In this document: piece by piece, positions 51,412-60,870 of the stretch
Position numbering within the stretch: the first letter of the stretch is position 1
How the letters are laid out: the number at the start of each line of letters is the position of its first letter
NCBI RefSeq assembly: GCF_003312915.1
Contig: NZ_CP030261.1
Span: 124,001-188,000, forward strand
DNA length: 64,000 nucleotides
DNA from: Flavobacterium fluviale
GTDB lineage: Bacteria; Bacteroidota; Bacteroidia; Flavobacteriales; Flavobacteriaceae
Direction of reading: 5' to 3'
Notes under the pieces: generated by a model
Told to the model about the DNA's origin: nothing
Database searches by the model: none
Seen by the model: only the letters and a program-made list of their open reading frames with translations
Position numbers and translations under genes: made by a program

Positions 51412-51612
51412 ATGATTTATGTATTTAAAACTTCTGTTGACAGTCCATCAAAATTTGAGTCGGCTTCTGTTCTGCTTCATGAATTATTGCCAAATACTTT
51501 ATGGAATTTTGATCTTGAAGACTGCGACAATATTTTAAGGGTTGACAGTGAACTTGATATTCCACATTTAATTCTGAACAATGGCATTTTTGAATGCATC
51601 GAATTGGAATAA
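51412..51612 (+). CDS. Small hypothetical protein, paralogue of the 15717-15926 gene
   Basis: A 66-residue protein: MIYVFKTSVDSPSKFESASVLLHELLPNTLWNFDLEDCDNILRVDS. It matches the small gene in the sigma-factor operon in order and spacing of KTSV, LLxE, WNFDLED and ILRVDSE. The pattern looks like a small alpha/beta protein of about 65 residues, of the kind that resembles a metal-transport (HMA) fold but without its CxxC. It follows the AraC gene by 70 bases and precedes the pentapeptide-repeat gene by 33. Confidence 0.75.
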   Translation: MIYVFKTSVDSPSKFESASVLLHELLPNTLWNFDLEDCDNILRVDSELDIPHLILNNGIFECIELE

Positions 51613-51645
51613 AAGTAAAATCCCCCAACATCTTCAATAAATAAT

Positions 51646-52218
51646 ATGGAAACTAAATTATATCAAAACCGAATATTTGATACGATTGATTACTCAGAAC
51701 AGCGTTTATCGAACACTGAATTTGTAAACTGTGAATTCGTTAACTGCAGCTTTTCTAAAAGTGATTTGAGTCATAATGACTTTTTGGATTGTACTTTTAA
51801 AAACTGTAATCTTTCTTTGGCAGTTCTTAAAAACACTGGATTAAAAAACATAAAATTTATTGGCTGTAAGTTAATGGGGTTGGATTTCAGCGCTGCTAAC
51901 AGTTTTTTATTTTCGATGAATTTTCAGGATTGCATTTTGGATTATTCTACTTTCATTTATAAAAAGCTGAAAAAAACCAACTTTGCAGACTGCTCTTTAA
52001 AAGAAGCTGATTTTTCTAATACAGATTTATCTCTGGCTGTTTTTAAAAACTGCGATCTTTCTAATGCCACTTTCGTGGAATGTATTTTGGAAAAGGCAGA
52101 TTTTAGAACTTCCAGAAATTATGCTTTTGATCCATCAGAAAATAAAATTAAGGGAACAAAAGTTTCGCACGCCGCACTTGCCGGTTTATTGCAAAAGTTT
52201 GATTTAGTTATTGAATAA
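51646..52218 (+). CDS. Pentapeptide-repeat protein
   Basis: A 190-residue protein built of pentapeptide repeats (A/C)(D/N)(L/F)xx: NTEFVNCEFVNCSFSKSDLSHNDF, SNTDLSLAVFKNCDLSNATF, KADFRTS. It would form a right-handed four-sided helix, as in Qnr and McbG proteins that mimic DNA and protect DNA gyrase. The length is near that of Qnr (about 215 residues), and the hydrophobic Leu/Phe centres are regular. Whether it protects from quinolones is unknown; many such proteins have other roles. Confidence 0.88.
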   Translation: METKLYQNRIFDTIDYSEQRLSNTEFVNCEFVNCSFSKSDLSHNDFLDCTFKNCNLSLAVLKNTGLKNIKFIGCKLMGLDFSAANSFLFSMNFQDCILDYSTFIYKKLKKTNFADCSLKEADFSNTDLSLAVFKNCDLSNATFVECILEKADFRTSRNYAFDPSENKIKGTKVSHAALAGLLQKFDLVIE

Positions 52219-52280
52219 TTATTTTAGTGTTCAGTGACAGTTTTCAATTACAGTAAAACTGGAAAATAAGAATAATAACA

Positions 52281-52317
52281 AAAAAGCGGCATACAATTTT
52301 ACTTGTATACCGCTTTT
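52281..52317. terminator. Bidirectional terminator
   Basis: AAAGCGG-c-ATACAA ... TTGTAT-a-CCGCTTT with A and T tracts at the ends, between two convergent genes. Confidence 0.75.
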
Positions 52318-52339
52318 CCTATTTATTAACCATGAATTT

Positions 52340-53914
52340 TTATTTTATCCAGCGTGGATCTCCTACTCTATTGTCTTTTAAAGTTTGGTTACCAAGTGTA
52401 AAATCTCCAGTTGCAGCATTTGTAAACTGCGGATTTGCAGTAGTTGCAGATGCATCAATTTTATTATTTATAATTGTACCATCAATAAAACTTGTCGCAT
52501 CGTAGTAATAGTTTTTACTAAATGTCGGCATCGTAGTAGCTGGCTGATTTGTATAAATTCCAGTTGTAGAAACAATTAATGTATTTTTTACAGTTGACGA
52601 ATTTGATGCAAAACGAAGATATAAAATTCTTTTTGGCGCAGCTGTATTTGATACTTTATATAATGTACAGCTATCAATTAATACATTTGTAGTTAAACCA
52701 GTTCCTGAGAAACCGTTTGCAGGCGCTACAGCATCTGCTCTAACAAAATCACGTCCAACTGAACAAGTATCAAAAGTACTGTTCTTAACTACTATACTTG
52801 CAACATACGTATTTCTAAAATCTATAAAGTCTGCTTGTGCATTAGTATTGACATTTTTAACAATACTATTGTCTACGGTGAACGAAGCTACTTTTGCAGC
52901 ACTAGCATTTCCATAAATTAATGCTCGCAAATAATCATGAACGTAGCAGCCGCTAATTAAGATATCTCCATAAGAAGTACTTCCTCCAGAAATTGTAATA
53001 AAATTACTGTCTCCTACGCCAGAACCTTCTAAATCTAAATCAACTAAAGAAAGATTTGCTGTTCCCGCATTTACGGTAAATTTCACATGTAATTTTGGTT
53101 TATCACCTGGACGTAATCCTCTTAATGTAATTGGTTTATTTAAAATAATTTCACCTTTAAATACTTGGTAATCTCCCGGCATTAATACTAAAACTGAACC
53201 AGCTGCCGCTTCAGTAATTTTTGCATTTAAATCATCTTCAGGCTTAACTAAAATTCCTGTTCCAATGTCTATTCCTGTTTTAAAGGTTCTTTCTCCTCTT
53301 TTCTTTGTTCCGTTAAACAAGGAAGCAGTGTAATCTGTTTCTCCTACAAGTCCTGTAACTACAGCAACTCCAGCCGTTTTTTCTGCAGGTGTGATCGCAT
53401 GAATTACGTTTCCTGGATTAACTACAATTTGCGTTACATTGCTATTTGGAGTCCATCTTAAAGTAACCTGTTTTGCTTCAATATCCGCATCTTGAACAAC
53501 GCTCAATAACTGTTCAGATAAAGTAGTTGCAGTAGTTACAGACCATTTCGAATCACCTAAACCTGCAGCACTTACAGCTTTTACTCTGATAGAATAAACT
53601 GTTTCTCCTTCAAGCGGTACTTGTACAGGTAATTCTGTTGGAGCAACATTTAATGTTTTATATATAGTTTTAAATTCTGGGTCATCTGCACTAAATTCTA
53701 CTACATAGTGATCTGCATCTTCATCGTCTTTTACAGTCCAGTTTAATTCGACTGTTGTCTGGTTTCTAATTGTTGCTTTAAGTCCAATTGGAGAAAATTC
53801 TCTGCTTACCTCTAAATTTTCTATTACTGGCTCATTAAAAGTCTCGCAGCCCGAAAAAGCAAGCATGAGCAGTAATGAAGCAATTAATCCTTTTGTTATA
53901 TATTTTGTTTTCAT
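52340..53914 (-). CDS. DUF4957/DUF5123-type surface lipoprotein with FN3 domains
   Basis: A 524-residue lipoprotein (LIASLLLMLAFSGCETF, lipidated Cys23). Two fibronectin-III-like domains (ATIRNQTTVELNWTVKDDEDADHYVVEFS, then VTLRWTPNSNVTQIVV) are followed by a parallel beta-helix (about 215-480: GSVLVLMPGDYQVFKGEIILNKPITLRGLRPGD). This matches DUF4957/DUF5123 proteins that accompany SusCD pairs in pectin-type loci. It is the last gene of the locus and probably binds or processes polysaccharide at the cell surface. No lyase catalytic residues can be assigned. Confidence 0.75.
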   Translation of the reverse strand: MKTKYITKGLIASLLLMLAFSGCETFNEPVIENLEVSREFSPIGLKATIRNQTTVELNWTVKDDEDADHYVVEFSADDPEFKTIYKTLNVAPTELPVQVPLEGETVYSIRVKAVSAAGLGDSKWSVTTATTLSEQLLSVVQDADIEAKQVTLRWTPNSNVTQIVVNPGNVIHAITPAEKTAGVAVVTGLVGETDYTASLFNGTKKRGERTFKTGIDIGTGILVKPEDDLNAKITEAAAGSVLVLMPGDYQVFKGEIILNKPITLRGLRPGDKPKLHVKFTVNAGTANLSLVDLDLEGSGVGDSNFITISGGSTSYGDILISGCYVHDYLRALIYGNASAAKVASFTVDNSIVKNVNTNAQADFIDFRNTYVASIVVKNSTFDTCSVGRDFVRADAVAPANGFSGTGLTTNVLIDSCTLYKVSNTAAPKRILYLRFASNSSTVKNTLIVSTTGIYTNQPATTMPTFSKNYYYDATSFIDGTIINNKIDASATTANPQFTNAATGDFTLGNQTLKDNRVGDPRWIK

Positions 53915-53944
53915 AACTATACTTTATTAATTTTCAGCGAGTTG

Positions 53945-55735
53945 TTAGTAAGAATAATCGTTTGTTAATTTTCCATTGCTTCCATCAATAAACACCTGCC
54001 AGATTGGCCAGAATTGTCTATTATCTGGATTAACTCCTGCTTTATACAAAGTATTAATCTTAGTATCGGCTGTCGCACCTGTCCAAGTCCATGGGAATTG
54101 TGTGTAATCTGCACCTGGAGCTGTAGTTTCTCCGCGATTAAGTCCATAAATATCCAAACTTACATTGTCGCTTTTGTATTTAAAGTATAACGTCGCTGGA
54201 ACATCTGCGTACTCACCCGTTCTTTGAGATAATCTAGACATTTTTGCTTTTGCTTCGTCTAATTTTGTTTTTAATAAATTCCAGCGAATAAGTGCTTGTT
54301 TACGCTCCATCTCTCCTGTAAATTCAAATTTATTCTCATCAACGATAGCATTAAACATCGCTTCTTTAGAAGCCAGTGCATCTACATAATTTTCAACTTT
54401 AACCGCTTGAACCGCCGCTGGGAAAGCTCTTCTTCTGATTTCTTTTAAATATGGAGCTGCTGCTGCCGGCCCTTCTAATTCATTTGCTGCTTCAGCTGCA
54501 ATTAAAAGAACTTCTGCATATCTCATATAAATTTTATTTACACCATCGTCATTTGTTGAAGTAACAAAACGAGTCATCCATTCGTAACGGTATTTTCCAA
54601 AATACCAAGTATTTAAAGCTCCTAATTCTTGTTTTGCAATATTGTTTACAGCAGTACCATATCTGTAAGGAACACACGTTACATCTCTTCTTGTATCTGT
54701 TTGATCGTAATCGTAGAATACAGTTGGAAGCGGTCCGGCAGTTCCGCCGCGATTAGCACCATTTGCATGGAATTGGTCATTTGTAGCATGGCGGACAGCG
54801 AAAGTAAACAGCATACGCCCTCTACCATCTGCAAAAGGAAGTTCCCAAAGAGATTCTCCACCTGCAGTAATGTATTCCTGATTGTATTTTTTCCAGAAAG
54901 TTTCAAATGAAGGTTCTAAATGTGCAGATCCGCTTGATATAACGGCACGAGATTCCGCTAAAGCCAATGCATACATATTTCCAACAGATAATTCTGGATC
55001 TGTACTTCTTCTTATACCGTCAGGATATTGCTGAAAACCGCTGGCAGCCATTGCCAAACGAGCACGAAATCCTTTTACAAAAGCCTTGTTAATTCTCTCA
55101 ACACTGCTTGTTGCAGCAGTTTCTCCCGGCCAAGGTACTAATGTTGCTGCTTCTCCTAAGTCAGCAATAATTTGTTTATAAATTACATCTCTGCTAGATT
55201 TCTCGATATAAAGAGTTGCATTATTCACTGGTTCAAATCTAGCTGGAACATCTCCCCAAGCTTTTATTAAATCTGCATAATAAATAGCTCTTAAAGTTAA
55301 AGCCTCGCCTAACAGATAACCTAATTGTGATCCTGGCGTTGGATTACCATACTCACGCAGACCGCGAATACAAACATTCGCACGCTCAATTCCTGAATAC
55401 ATCATTGCCCACGCATTGTTTGTGGTATTCATTTGAGAGTTGTTTGGTTTGGCATCGTAAGTGCATAAATCCGAAGCATCGCTTACTGTCTGCGAAGAGT
55501 TATACCATTCTGTATCTGTATTTAATCCGTAGAAAGGAAGAAAACGACCTCTGTACGAGTTAGTTTCGGCAAAAGGAACTTTAATTCCGTCAATTGCTCC
55601 TTCAGCTAATCCCGGGCTGGAAAAAATAACTGATTCATCTAGTGTTGACTGCGCTGGAGCGTCTAAGTAATCATCTGAGCAAGAAGAAAAGAAACTTGCT
55701 ACAAACATTCCTGCTATTAATATTTTATGTTTCAT
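53945..55735 (-). CDS. SusD/RagB-family lipoprotein (second locus)
   Basis: A 596-residue SusD homologue (GMFVASFFSSCSDDYLDA, lipidated Cys19). TPR-like helices (YAEVLLIAAEAANELEGPAAAAPYLKEIRRRAFP) and the family end (FEFTGEMERKQALIRWNLLKTKLDEAKA) are present. It starts 20 bases after its SusC partner. Confidence 0.93.
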   Translation of the reverse strand: MKHKILIAGMFVASFFSSCSDDYLDAPAQSTLDESVIFSSPGLAEGAIDGIKVPFAETNSYRGRFLPFYGLNTDTEWYNSSQTVSDASDLCTYDAKPNNSQMNTTNNAWAMMYSGIERANVCIRGLREYGNPTPGSQLGYLLGEALTLRAIYYADLIKAWGDVPARFEPVNNATLYIEKSSRDVIYKQIIADLGEAATLVPWPGETAATSSVERINKAFVKGFRARLAMAASGFQQYPDGIRRSTDPELSVGNMYALALAESRAVISSGSAHLEPSFETFWKKYNQEYITAGGESLWELPFADGRGRMLFTFAVRHATNDQFHANGANRGGTAGPLPTVFYDYDQTDTRRDVTCVPYRYGTAVNNIAKQELGALNTWYFGKYRYEWMTRFVTSTNDDGVNKIYMRYAEVLLIAAEAANELEGPAAAAPYLKEIRRRAFPAAVQAVKVENYVDALASKEAMFNAIVDENKFEFTGEMERKQALIRWNLLKTKLDEAKAKMSRLSQRTGEYADVPATLYFKYKSDNVSLDIYGLNRGETTAPGADYTQFPWTWTGATADTKINTLYKAGVNPDNRQFWPIWQVFIDGSNGKLTNDYSY

Positions 55736-55755
55736 CTTGTGAAAGTTTTACTGAA

Positions 55756-58700
55756 TTAAAAATTAAGGTTTAAACCAAAGATCAACTGTCTGCTTCTCGG
55801 ATAAGCTGAGTAATCAACTCCAGGAGTAAGAGGTGTGTTTCTTCTTGTTGAAGATTCAGGATCTGGTCCTGAGTATTTAGTCCAAACAAAAACATTACTA
55901 GCTGTAAGGTAAAATCTCAATTTAGAAACACCCAGCGCAGAAGTTAGAGCTTCTGGTGAAGTATAACCTACAGTTAAATTATTAAGTCTCAAGAATGATC
56001 CATCTTCAACAGCCCAGTCACTAAAAACAGCACGAGGCATGTAAGGCGACCACATTGTTGTATTTGCATTTAAAGCTGTTAATGCCGCTGGATCTGTAAC
56101 TAATTGTCCAGTTGAAGGATCAAAATTTGTCCATCTTGTTCCATCAGCCATTTCAGAATTTAAGTTTCTATATTGTCCATTTGGAACAGAAGTACCAAAT
56201 TCAATTTTGTTAGCATTGTACACATCATTTCCAATGCTGTAGTTAAAAGCAGCAGAAAGGTCAAATCCATAAGCATTTGCATTTAATACAAAACCTCCTG
56301 TACTTTTTGGGTTAGAATTTCCGATTACAGAAAGATCATTTGCATTTACTTTCCCGTCACCGTCAATATCTTTTAATTTCATTGCACCTGGTTTCATTGG
56401 ACCTACAATTGTAGCAGCATCTGCTACTCCTGTTTTCAAAGTATAAGCTCCTGCGTTGTAATCAAAATCAGATACTTCATAACGTCCGTCGCTTTTGTAT
56501 CCATACATGATACCAATTGGCTGTCCGACATTTACTAAATAATCATTTCCGATAGCTGTTGAAGCCCATCCAGAACTTGCTCCGTAATTACTCATTACAC
56601 CAAGAGAATTGATTCTATTAGTATTAAATCCTGCATTAAAAGATAAACTTACTCCATATTTAGCTCTTTCAATAAGGTTTAAATTTAACGTAGCCTCAAC
56701 TCCGGTGTTTTGAACCTCACCCATGTTTCTGTACTGAAAATCATATCCTCCTCCAGCAATTGGGAAGTTTATTAATAAATCTTTTGTAACATTTTTATAT
56801 ATCTCAACAGATCCTGTTACTTTATTTTTAAACAAGTCGAAATCTAAACCTAAGTTTTGTGTAACAGTAGTTTCCCATTTCAAATCTGGATTAGCCATTG
56901 TTTTAGAAGCTGCCCAGAAATTATCAACACCATTGATCCAAGTAGTTGTAGAAGAAATAAAACTTTGAACCATTTGTCCTGTCGGAATGTTGTTATTACC
57001 GGCTTCACCATAACTTACTCTTAATTTCAGCAAATTAACCCAAGAAGCGTTTTTCATAAATTCTTCTCCTGAGATCTTCCAAGCTGCCGCAGCTGCTGGG
57101 AAAAATCCCCATTTATTATCTCCTAAAAATTTACTAGAACCATCCGCACGGTAAGTTGCTGTAAAAAGGTAACGATCTTTATAATCATAATTTACACGAC
57201 CAAAGAAAGAAAGCAGTTTATCGTCTGGGAAGTAGAAATTATCAACTGAAATTGGTGTTCCCTGAGTTGTTAATTTTTTTGCCTGATCTAAGTCAAAAGA
57301 CAATGGATATCCTTGAATTGCAGAGCTTACGTCATTTCTTTTGTAATCAATTGATTCTTCTCCCACAAGTAATTTCAAACTATGGTTTTCTCCCACTAAT
57401 TTTTTGAAATCATAATTAAGCGTATTGGCATTTCTAAAACGAGTGTCTTTTCTGTCTCCCATTATCATTGCCGGCATCCCTTGTCTTTCTGCGGCAGGGC
57501 TGTTTTTTACGTAATAAGTTGTACGTCCGAAATAACGATAATCCTGTAAATTGTAATTATCCAAACCTAATTCTGTTTTAAACACTAAATCTGAAGTAAG
57601 TTTCCAAGAAAAACTTCCCAGCATATTAAAGTTTTTTCTGAATTGCTGGCGGTCACTATCCGAAATTGCAACAAATGGATGTGTTAAATTATCAGCAACT
57701 GCTTCGTCAGTATCATCAGTTGTTAAACCCGGAACTGGAATTGGAGCATATCCTACAATGTTTTTCAAACGAGAATCTGCAGAAGAAACTTCATTTTGTT
57801 CGTTCATACCTCCACCATTAATTTCAGTATCAGAATAACGCATTGTAAAACTTAAGTCAATTTTATCAGAAGCCTTACTGTTTAAAGCAAGAGATAAGTT
57901 ATTTCTATTAAAATCTGATCCCAGCATAATTGCTTTTTCATCGTAATGCGCATAGTTGAAATTATAGTTCATTTTATCAGAACCGCCTCGAATAGACAAA
58001 TCACGGCTTTGAACCTCACCTGTACGTCCAAAAATTTGTTTTTGCCAGTTATTTCCCTTCATGCCTTTGTACATATCATAGTCCTGCCATGAACCAAAAT
58101 ATTTTTCGTAAGAACTTAAATCGGTATTATCTTTAAGCAAAGCGTATTCGTACTGCCATTTAACATAATCTTCTGGAGCAGTAACACCAATAGTATTGGC
58201 CATTTTTTTCATACCGTAAAACATGTTAAAATTTACAGCAATTTTACCATCTTTACCTTTTTTAGTAGTAACAATAACAACACCATAAGCTCCTCTAGAA
58301 CCATAGATTGCTGTCGATGATGCATCTTTTAATATTGTCATTGTATCAATATCAGAAGAAGAAATATCATTGATATTGTTTACAGGAAAACCATCCACGA
58401 TATATAATGGAGAAGCATCTTGTGTTAATGATCCATTTCCACGAATTCTAATCTGAACATTTGAATCTGGCGAACCTTCAGAAGAAGTTACCTGAACCCC
58501 TGCAATACGACCTGTTAAAGCTTCAGTGACGTTAGGAGTCGGAATTTTTCGCATTTCATTTCCAGAGAATGTTGCAACAGCTCCAGTTAAATCAGATTTT
58601 TTAGATGTTCCGTATCCAATTACAACAACCTCATTTAAGTTATTAGAATCTTCAGTCAAAGTAGCATTTACCTTAGATTTTCCTTCTGTCGAAACGTCAA

Positions 58701-58971
58701 CACTTTTAAATCCTATAAAAGAAAAACTTAAGACAGCTTTCGGGTTGGTTAATTTTATTTTATAGTGACCGTCAAAGTCAGTAGAAGTCCCGTTCTTAGT
58801 TCCTTTCTCCAAGACATTTACGCCTGGTAACGAAAGTCCTGCAGCGTCTTTCACGGTTCCCTCTATCGTTGTGCCCTGCGCGTGTAGTTGACTGCCGATC
58901 AATAAGCACAGTAAGAAAACAAGTTTAAAGCAAAAATCTGCTCCTTTGTTTAATAGTTCTTTAAAGTTCAT
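55756..58971 (-). CDS. SusC-type TonB-linked outer-membrane transporter (second locus)
   Basis: A 1071-residue SusC homologue. After the signal peptide come the regulatory domain (IEGTVKDAAGLSLPGVNVLEKG), the FSFIGFKSVDV and VVVIGYGTSKKSDL signatures, a plug (VQIRIRGNGSLTQDASPLYIVDG) and the barrel. It imports oligosaccharides with its SusD partner. The substrate is open: the only other gene in the locus is a DUF4957-type lipoprotein, which hints at pectin. A LacI-type palindrome lies 197 bases upstream of its start. Confidence 0.94.
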   Translation of the reverse strand: MNFKELLNKGADFCFKLVFLLCLLIGSQLHAQGTTIEGTVKDAAGLSLPGVNVLEKGTKNGTSTDFDGHYKIKLTNPKAVLSFSFIGFKSVDVSTEGKSKVNATLTEDSNNLNEVVVIGYGTSKKSDLTGAVATFSGNEMRKIPTPNVTEALTGRIAGVQVTSSEGSPDSNVQIRIRGNGSLTQDASPLYIVDGFPVNNINDISSSDIDTMTILKDASSTAIYGSRGAYGVVIVTTKKGKDGKIAVNFNMFYGMKKMANTIGVTAPEDYVKWQYEYALLKDNTDLSSYEKYFGSWQDYDMYKGMKGNNWQKQIFGRTGEVQSRDLSIRGGSDKMNYNFNYAHYDEKAIMLGSDFNRNNLSLALNSKASDKIDLSFTMRYSDTEINGGGMNEQNEVSSADSRLKNIVGYAPIPVPGLTTDDTDEAVADNLTHPFVAISDSDRQQFRKNFNMLGSFSWKLTSDLVFKTELGLDNYNLQDYRYFGRTTYYVKNSPAAERQGMPAMIMGDRKDTRFRNANTLNYDFKKLVGENHSLKLLVGEESIDYKRNDVSSAIQGYPLSFDLDQAKKLTTQGTPISVDNFYFPDDKLLSFFGRVNYDYKDRYLFTATYRADGSSKFLGDNKWGFFPAAAAAWKISGEEFMKNASWVNLLKLRVSYGEAGNNNIPTGQMVQSFISSTTTWINGVDNFWAASKTMANPDLKWETTVTQNLGLDFDLFKNKVTGSVEIYKNVTKDLLINFPIAGGGYDFQYRNMGEVQNTGVEATLNLNLIERAKYGVSLSFNAGFNTNRINSLGVMSNYGASSGWASTAIGNDYLVNVGQPIGIMYGYKSDGRYEVSDFDYNAGAYTLKTGVADAATIVGPMKPGAMKLKDIDGDGKVNANDLSVIGNSNPKSTGGFVLNANAYGFDLSAAFNYSIGNDVYNANKIEFGTSVPNGQYRNLNSEMADGTRWTNFDPSTGQLVTDPAALTALNANTTMWSPYMPRAVFSDWAVEDGSFLRLNNLTVGYTSPEALTSALGVSKLRFYLTASNVFVWTKYSGPDPESSTRRNTPLTPGVDYSAYPRSRQLIFGLNLNF

Positions 58972-59137
58972 GGTTGATTGTTTAAGTTAATTAAATTTTT
59001 TTTCGTTTTAGTTTAAGTGGTTTTTTGTGGTTACGTTCAATTCATTCTATTTTACTTATTACAGATGTTTTTTTGAAGGAGAATTTTTTAATATTCAATA
59101 ATAGTGTCCTGTTTATCTTTTTTCAGCCTTTATTACT

Positions 59138-59147
59138 TAATCGATTT
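59138..59147. promoter_or_regulatory. Degenerate copy of the TAATCGATTA operator
   Basis: TAATCGATTT, one change from the core of the palindrome at 59168. Confidence 0.35.
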
Positions 59148-59167
59148 CGTATCTCAAAAAAAATTGT

Positions 59168-59181
59168 TGTAATCGATTACA
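59168..59181. promoter_or_regulatory. Operator-like palindrome TGTAATCGATTACA
   Basis: A perfect 14-bp palindrome with a central CG, the style of LacI-family sites, 197 bases before the SusC start. A second copy, CAATCGATTACA at 59356-59367, matches one full half. The two would suit a dimeric or tetrameric repressor. No LacI gene is in the window. Confidence 0.6.
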
Positions 59182-59355
59182 CAAACATAGATATTTTTTT
59201 TAAACGAAAAATAAAAAGTCATAAAAAATTCCTAAAAAAAATTACATATCAAAAATTTTATTGATTTTTTATGTGGTATATATAATTTTAATCAATATAA
59301 AATATTAAATATATTATTATTAATCGTTCATTTGATTCGATTTTTATAAAAAAAA

Positions 59356-59367
59356 CAATCGATTACA
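59356..59367. promoter_or_regulatory. Second copy of the AATCGATTACA operator half
   Basis: CAATCGATTACA, 188 bases beyond the first site. The long, AT-rich region between SusC and the MFS gene (58972-59601) otherwise holds no gene. Confidence 0.45.
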
Positions 59368-59547
59368 TGAATATTAATTACGAAATTATTAGGTGTTATT
59401 TTTACACTTAAAATTCGAGAGAAGCTGAAAAAAAAAGTACTTTTAAATCAAAAAGCCTCGATAATTTAAAATGTATTTTCTGACGTAAGAGCATTAAAAA
59501 TAGGATAGGAATAAAATTTCAATGCGCGACCAGTGCGTTTAAAGCAC

Positions 59548-59581
59548 AAAAAAGCCCTTAAACAAAAGTTAAAGGGCTTTA
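59548..59581 (-). terminator. Terminator of the MFS gene
   Basis: Minus-strand hairpin AAAGCCCTTTAA ... TTAAGGGCTTTTTT, 21 bases after the stop codon. Confidence 0.8.
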
Positions 59582-59601
59582 AATAATTTTGTGGAGCTAC
59601 T

Positions 59602-60768
59602 TTAAATATGCTGTACAGATACTTGTTTACGATGTAATTTCATCAAAATGAACGTTATAATCATTCCGATAATCGACATTCCGACACCAATTAAATTTGG
59701 AGAGGAATAACTAAGACCCGCCGTTAAAGGTAATCCGCCTAAAAAAGCTCCTAAGGCGTTACCAATATTAAAACTCCCTTGCAATGATGCTGAAGCAATC
59801 ATCTCTGCTCCTTTTGCAGTACGAATCATCAGCATCTGGATTGGCGCAATAACTGAGAAAGATATCGCCCCCGTTAGAAAAGTTAGAAATAATGAAACAT
59901 ATTGGTTGAAGGAGAAAAAGTAAACCAAAACCAAATCGATAGACATTACTAATAATAGTGCTAAAGTTGTTGGAGCCGGCGAGAACCGATCTGCCAATTT
60001 ACCTCCTGCAAAATTTCCGACAACCATTCCGAATCCCGCCAAAATCAAAATATACGATACATCTTCTGGCGAAAATTTCGATACATTAATTAATAACGGC
60101 GCGATGTAGCTGATCCAGGCAAATAAACCTCCGAAACCAATCGCTGTAATTCCGATAATTAACCACGCTTCTGTTTTCTTAAAAAACTGAAGCTGTGTTT
60201 TCATATTCACAGTTTCTCCTTTTTCGAGGTTTGGCATCCATAAATAAATGGCTAAAAATGTCAGAAGTCCTACAATGGCAATTAAAACAAAAGTATAGCG
60301 CCAGATAAAATGATGTCCAATATAAGTTCCAATCGGGACACCAATTAAGTTGGCTATTGTTAAACCGGCGAACATAATAGAAATTGCCTGTGCTTCTTTT
60401 CCTTTCTCTGCCAAACGGCTTGCGACTACCGCTCCAACTCCGAAGAAGGCACCATGCGGTAAACCTGAAAGAAATCGAGACGCAAATAAAACATTATAAT
60501 CCGGCGCAATAATCGACAACGCATTAAAAACCGCAAGCATTAACGCTAATATTAAAAGCATTTTTTTAGGCGCATAATTTCTTCCTGCGATTACTAATAA
60601 AGGAGCTCCAATAACAACTCCAAGTGCGTAAGCTGAAATTAAATATCCAGCAACCGGGATGGAAACTTTCATATCTGAAGCAATATCTGGGAGCAATCCC
60701 ATCATTACAAATTCTGTAATTCCAATAGTTAACCCTCCTAAAGAGAGCGCAATAAGACTTTTTTTCAT
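59602..60768 (-). CDS. MFS transporter (AraJ/arabinose-efflux-like)
   Basis: A 388-residue, 12-helix exporter of the DHA1-like MFS group from the ATG at 60768 (MKKSLIALSLGGLTIGITEFVMMGLLPDIASDMKVS). The start has the GITEFVMMGLLP segment typical of AraJ/YdhP-type proteins. The motif-A position reads GRNYAPKK and motif C is GVGAVVASRLAEKGKEAQAIS. It probably exports a drug or sugar by proton exchange. A start at 60828 would put 20 extra residues before the membrane part and is less likely. It is divergent from an AraC regulator that may control it. Confidence 0.9.
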   Translation of the reverse strand: MKKSLIALSLGGLTIGITEFVMMGLLPDIASDMKVSIPVAGYLISAYALGVVIGAPLLVIAGRNYAPKKMLLILALMLAVFNALSIIAPDYNVLFASRFLSGLPHGAFFGVGAVVASRLAEKGKEAQAISIMFAGLTIANLIGVPIGTYIGHHFIWRYTFVLIAIVGLLTFLAIYLWMPNLEKGETVNMKTQLQFFKKTEAWLIIGITAIGFGGLFAWISYIAPLLINVSKFSPEDVSYILILAGFGMVVGNFAGGKLADRFSPAPTTLALLLVMSIDLVLVYFFSFNQYVSLFLTFLTGAISFSVIAPIQMLMIRTAKGAEMIASASLQGSFNIGNALGAFLGGLPLTAGLSYSSPNLIGVGMSIIGMIITFILMKLHRKQVSVQHI

Positions 60769-60804
60769 TTCATTACAAGTAGAAAGGATTAAATTTCTAC
60801 GATG

Positions 60805-60812
60805 CAAAATTA
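60805..60812 (-). promoter_or_regulatory. -7 element TAATTTTG for the MFS gene
   Basis: Minus-strand TAnnTTTG match, 36 bases before the MFS start at 60768. No good -33 at 19 bases. Confidence 0.4.
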
Positions 60813-60831
60813 ACACTGTAAGCCACAACAG

Positions 60832-60865
60832 AAATTGTATATTTGTGATATAAAATTGTATATTT
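60832..60865 (+). promoter_or_regulatory. 21-bp-spaced direct repeat AAATTGTATATTT overlapping a -7 element
   Basis: AAATTGTATATTT is found at 60832-60844 and 60853-60865, 21 bases apart, two turns of the helix. This is the usual spacing of AraC-family direct repeats. The first copy contains the -7 element TATATTTG (60838-60845) of the AraC gene, so binding would repress it and could regulate the divergent MFS gene. Confidence 0.6.
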
Positions 60866-60870
60866 AAGTC

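Noticed and set aside
60769..60828. Longer N-terminus for the MFS transporter
   Set aside because: It would overlap the predicted -7 element TAATTTTG and place polar residues ahead of the first helix.
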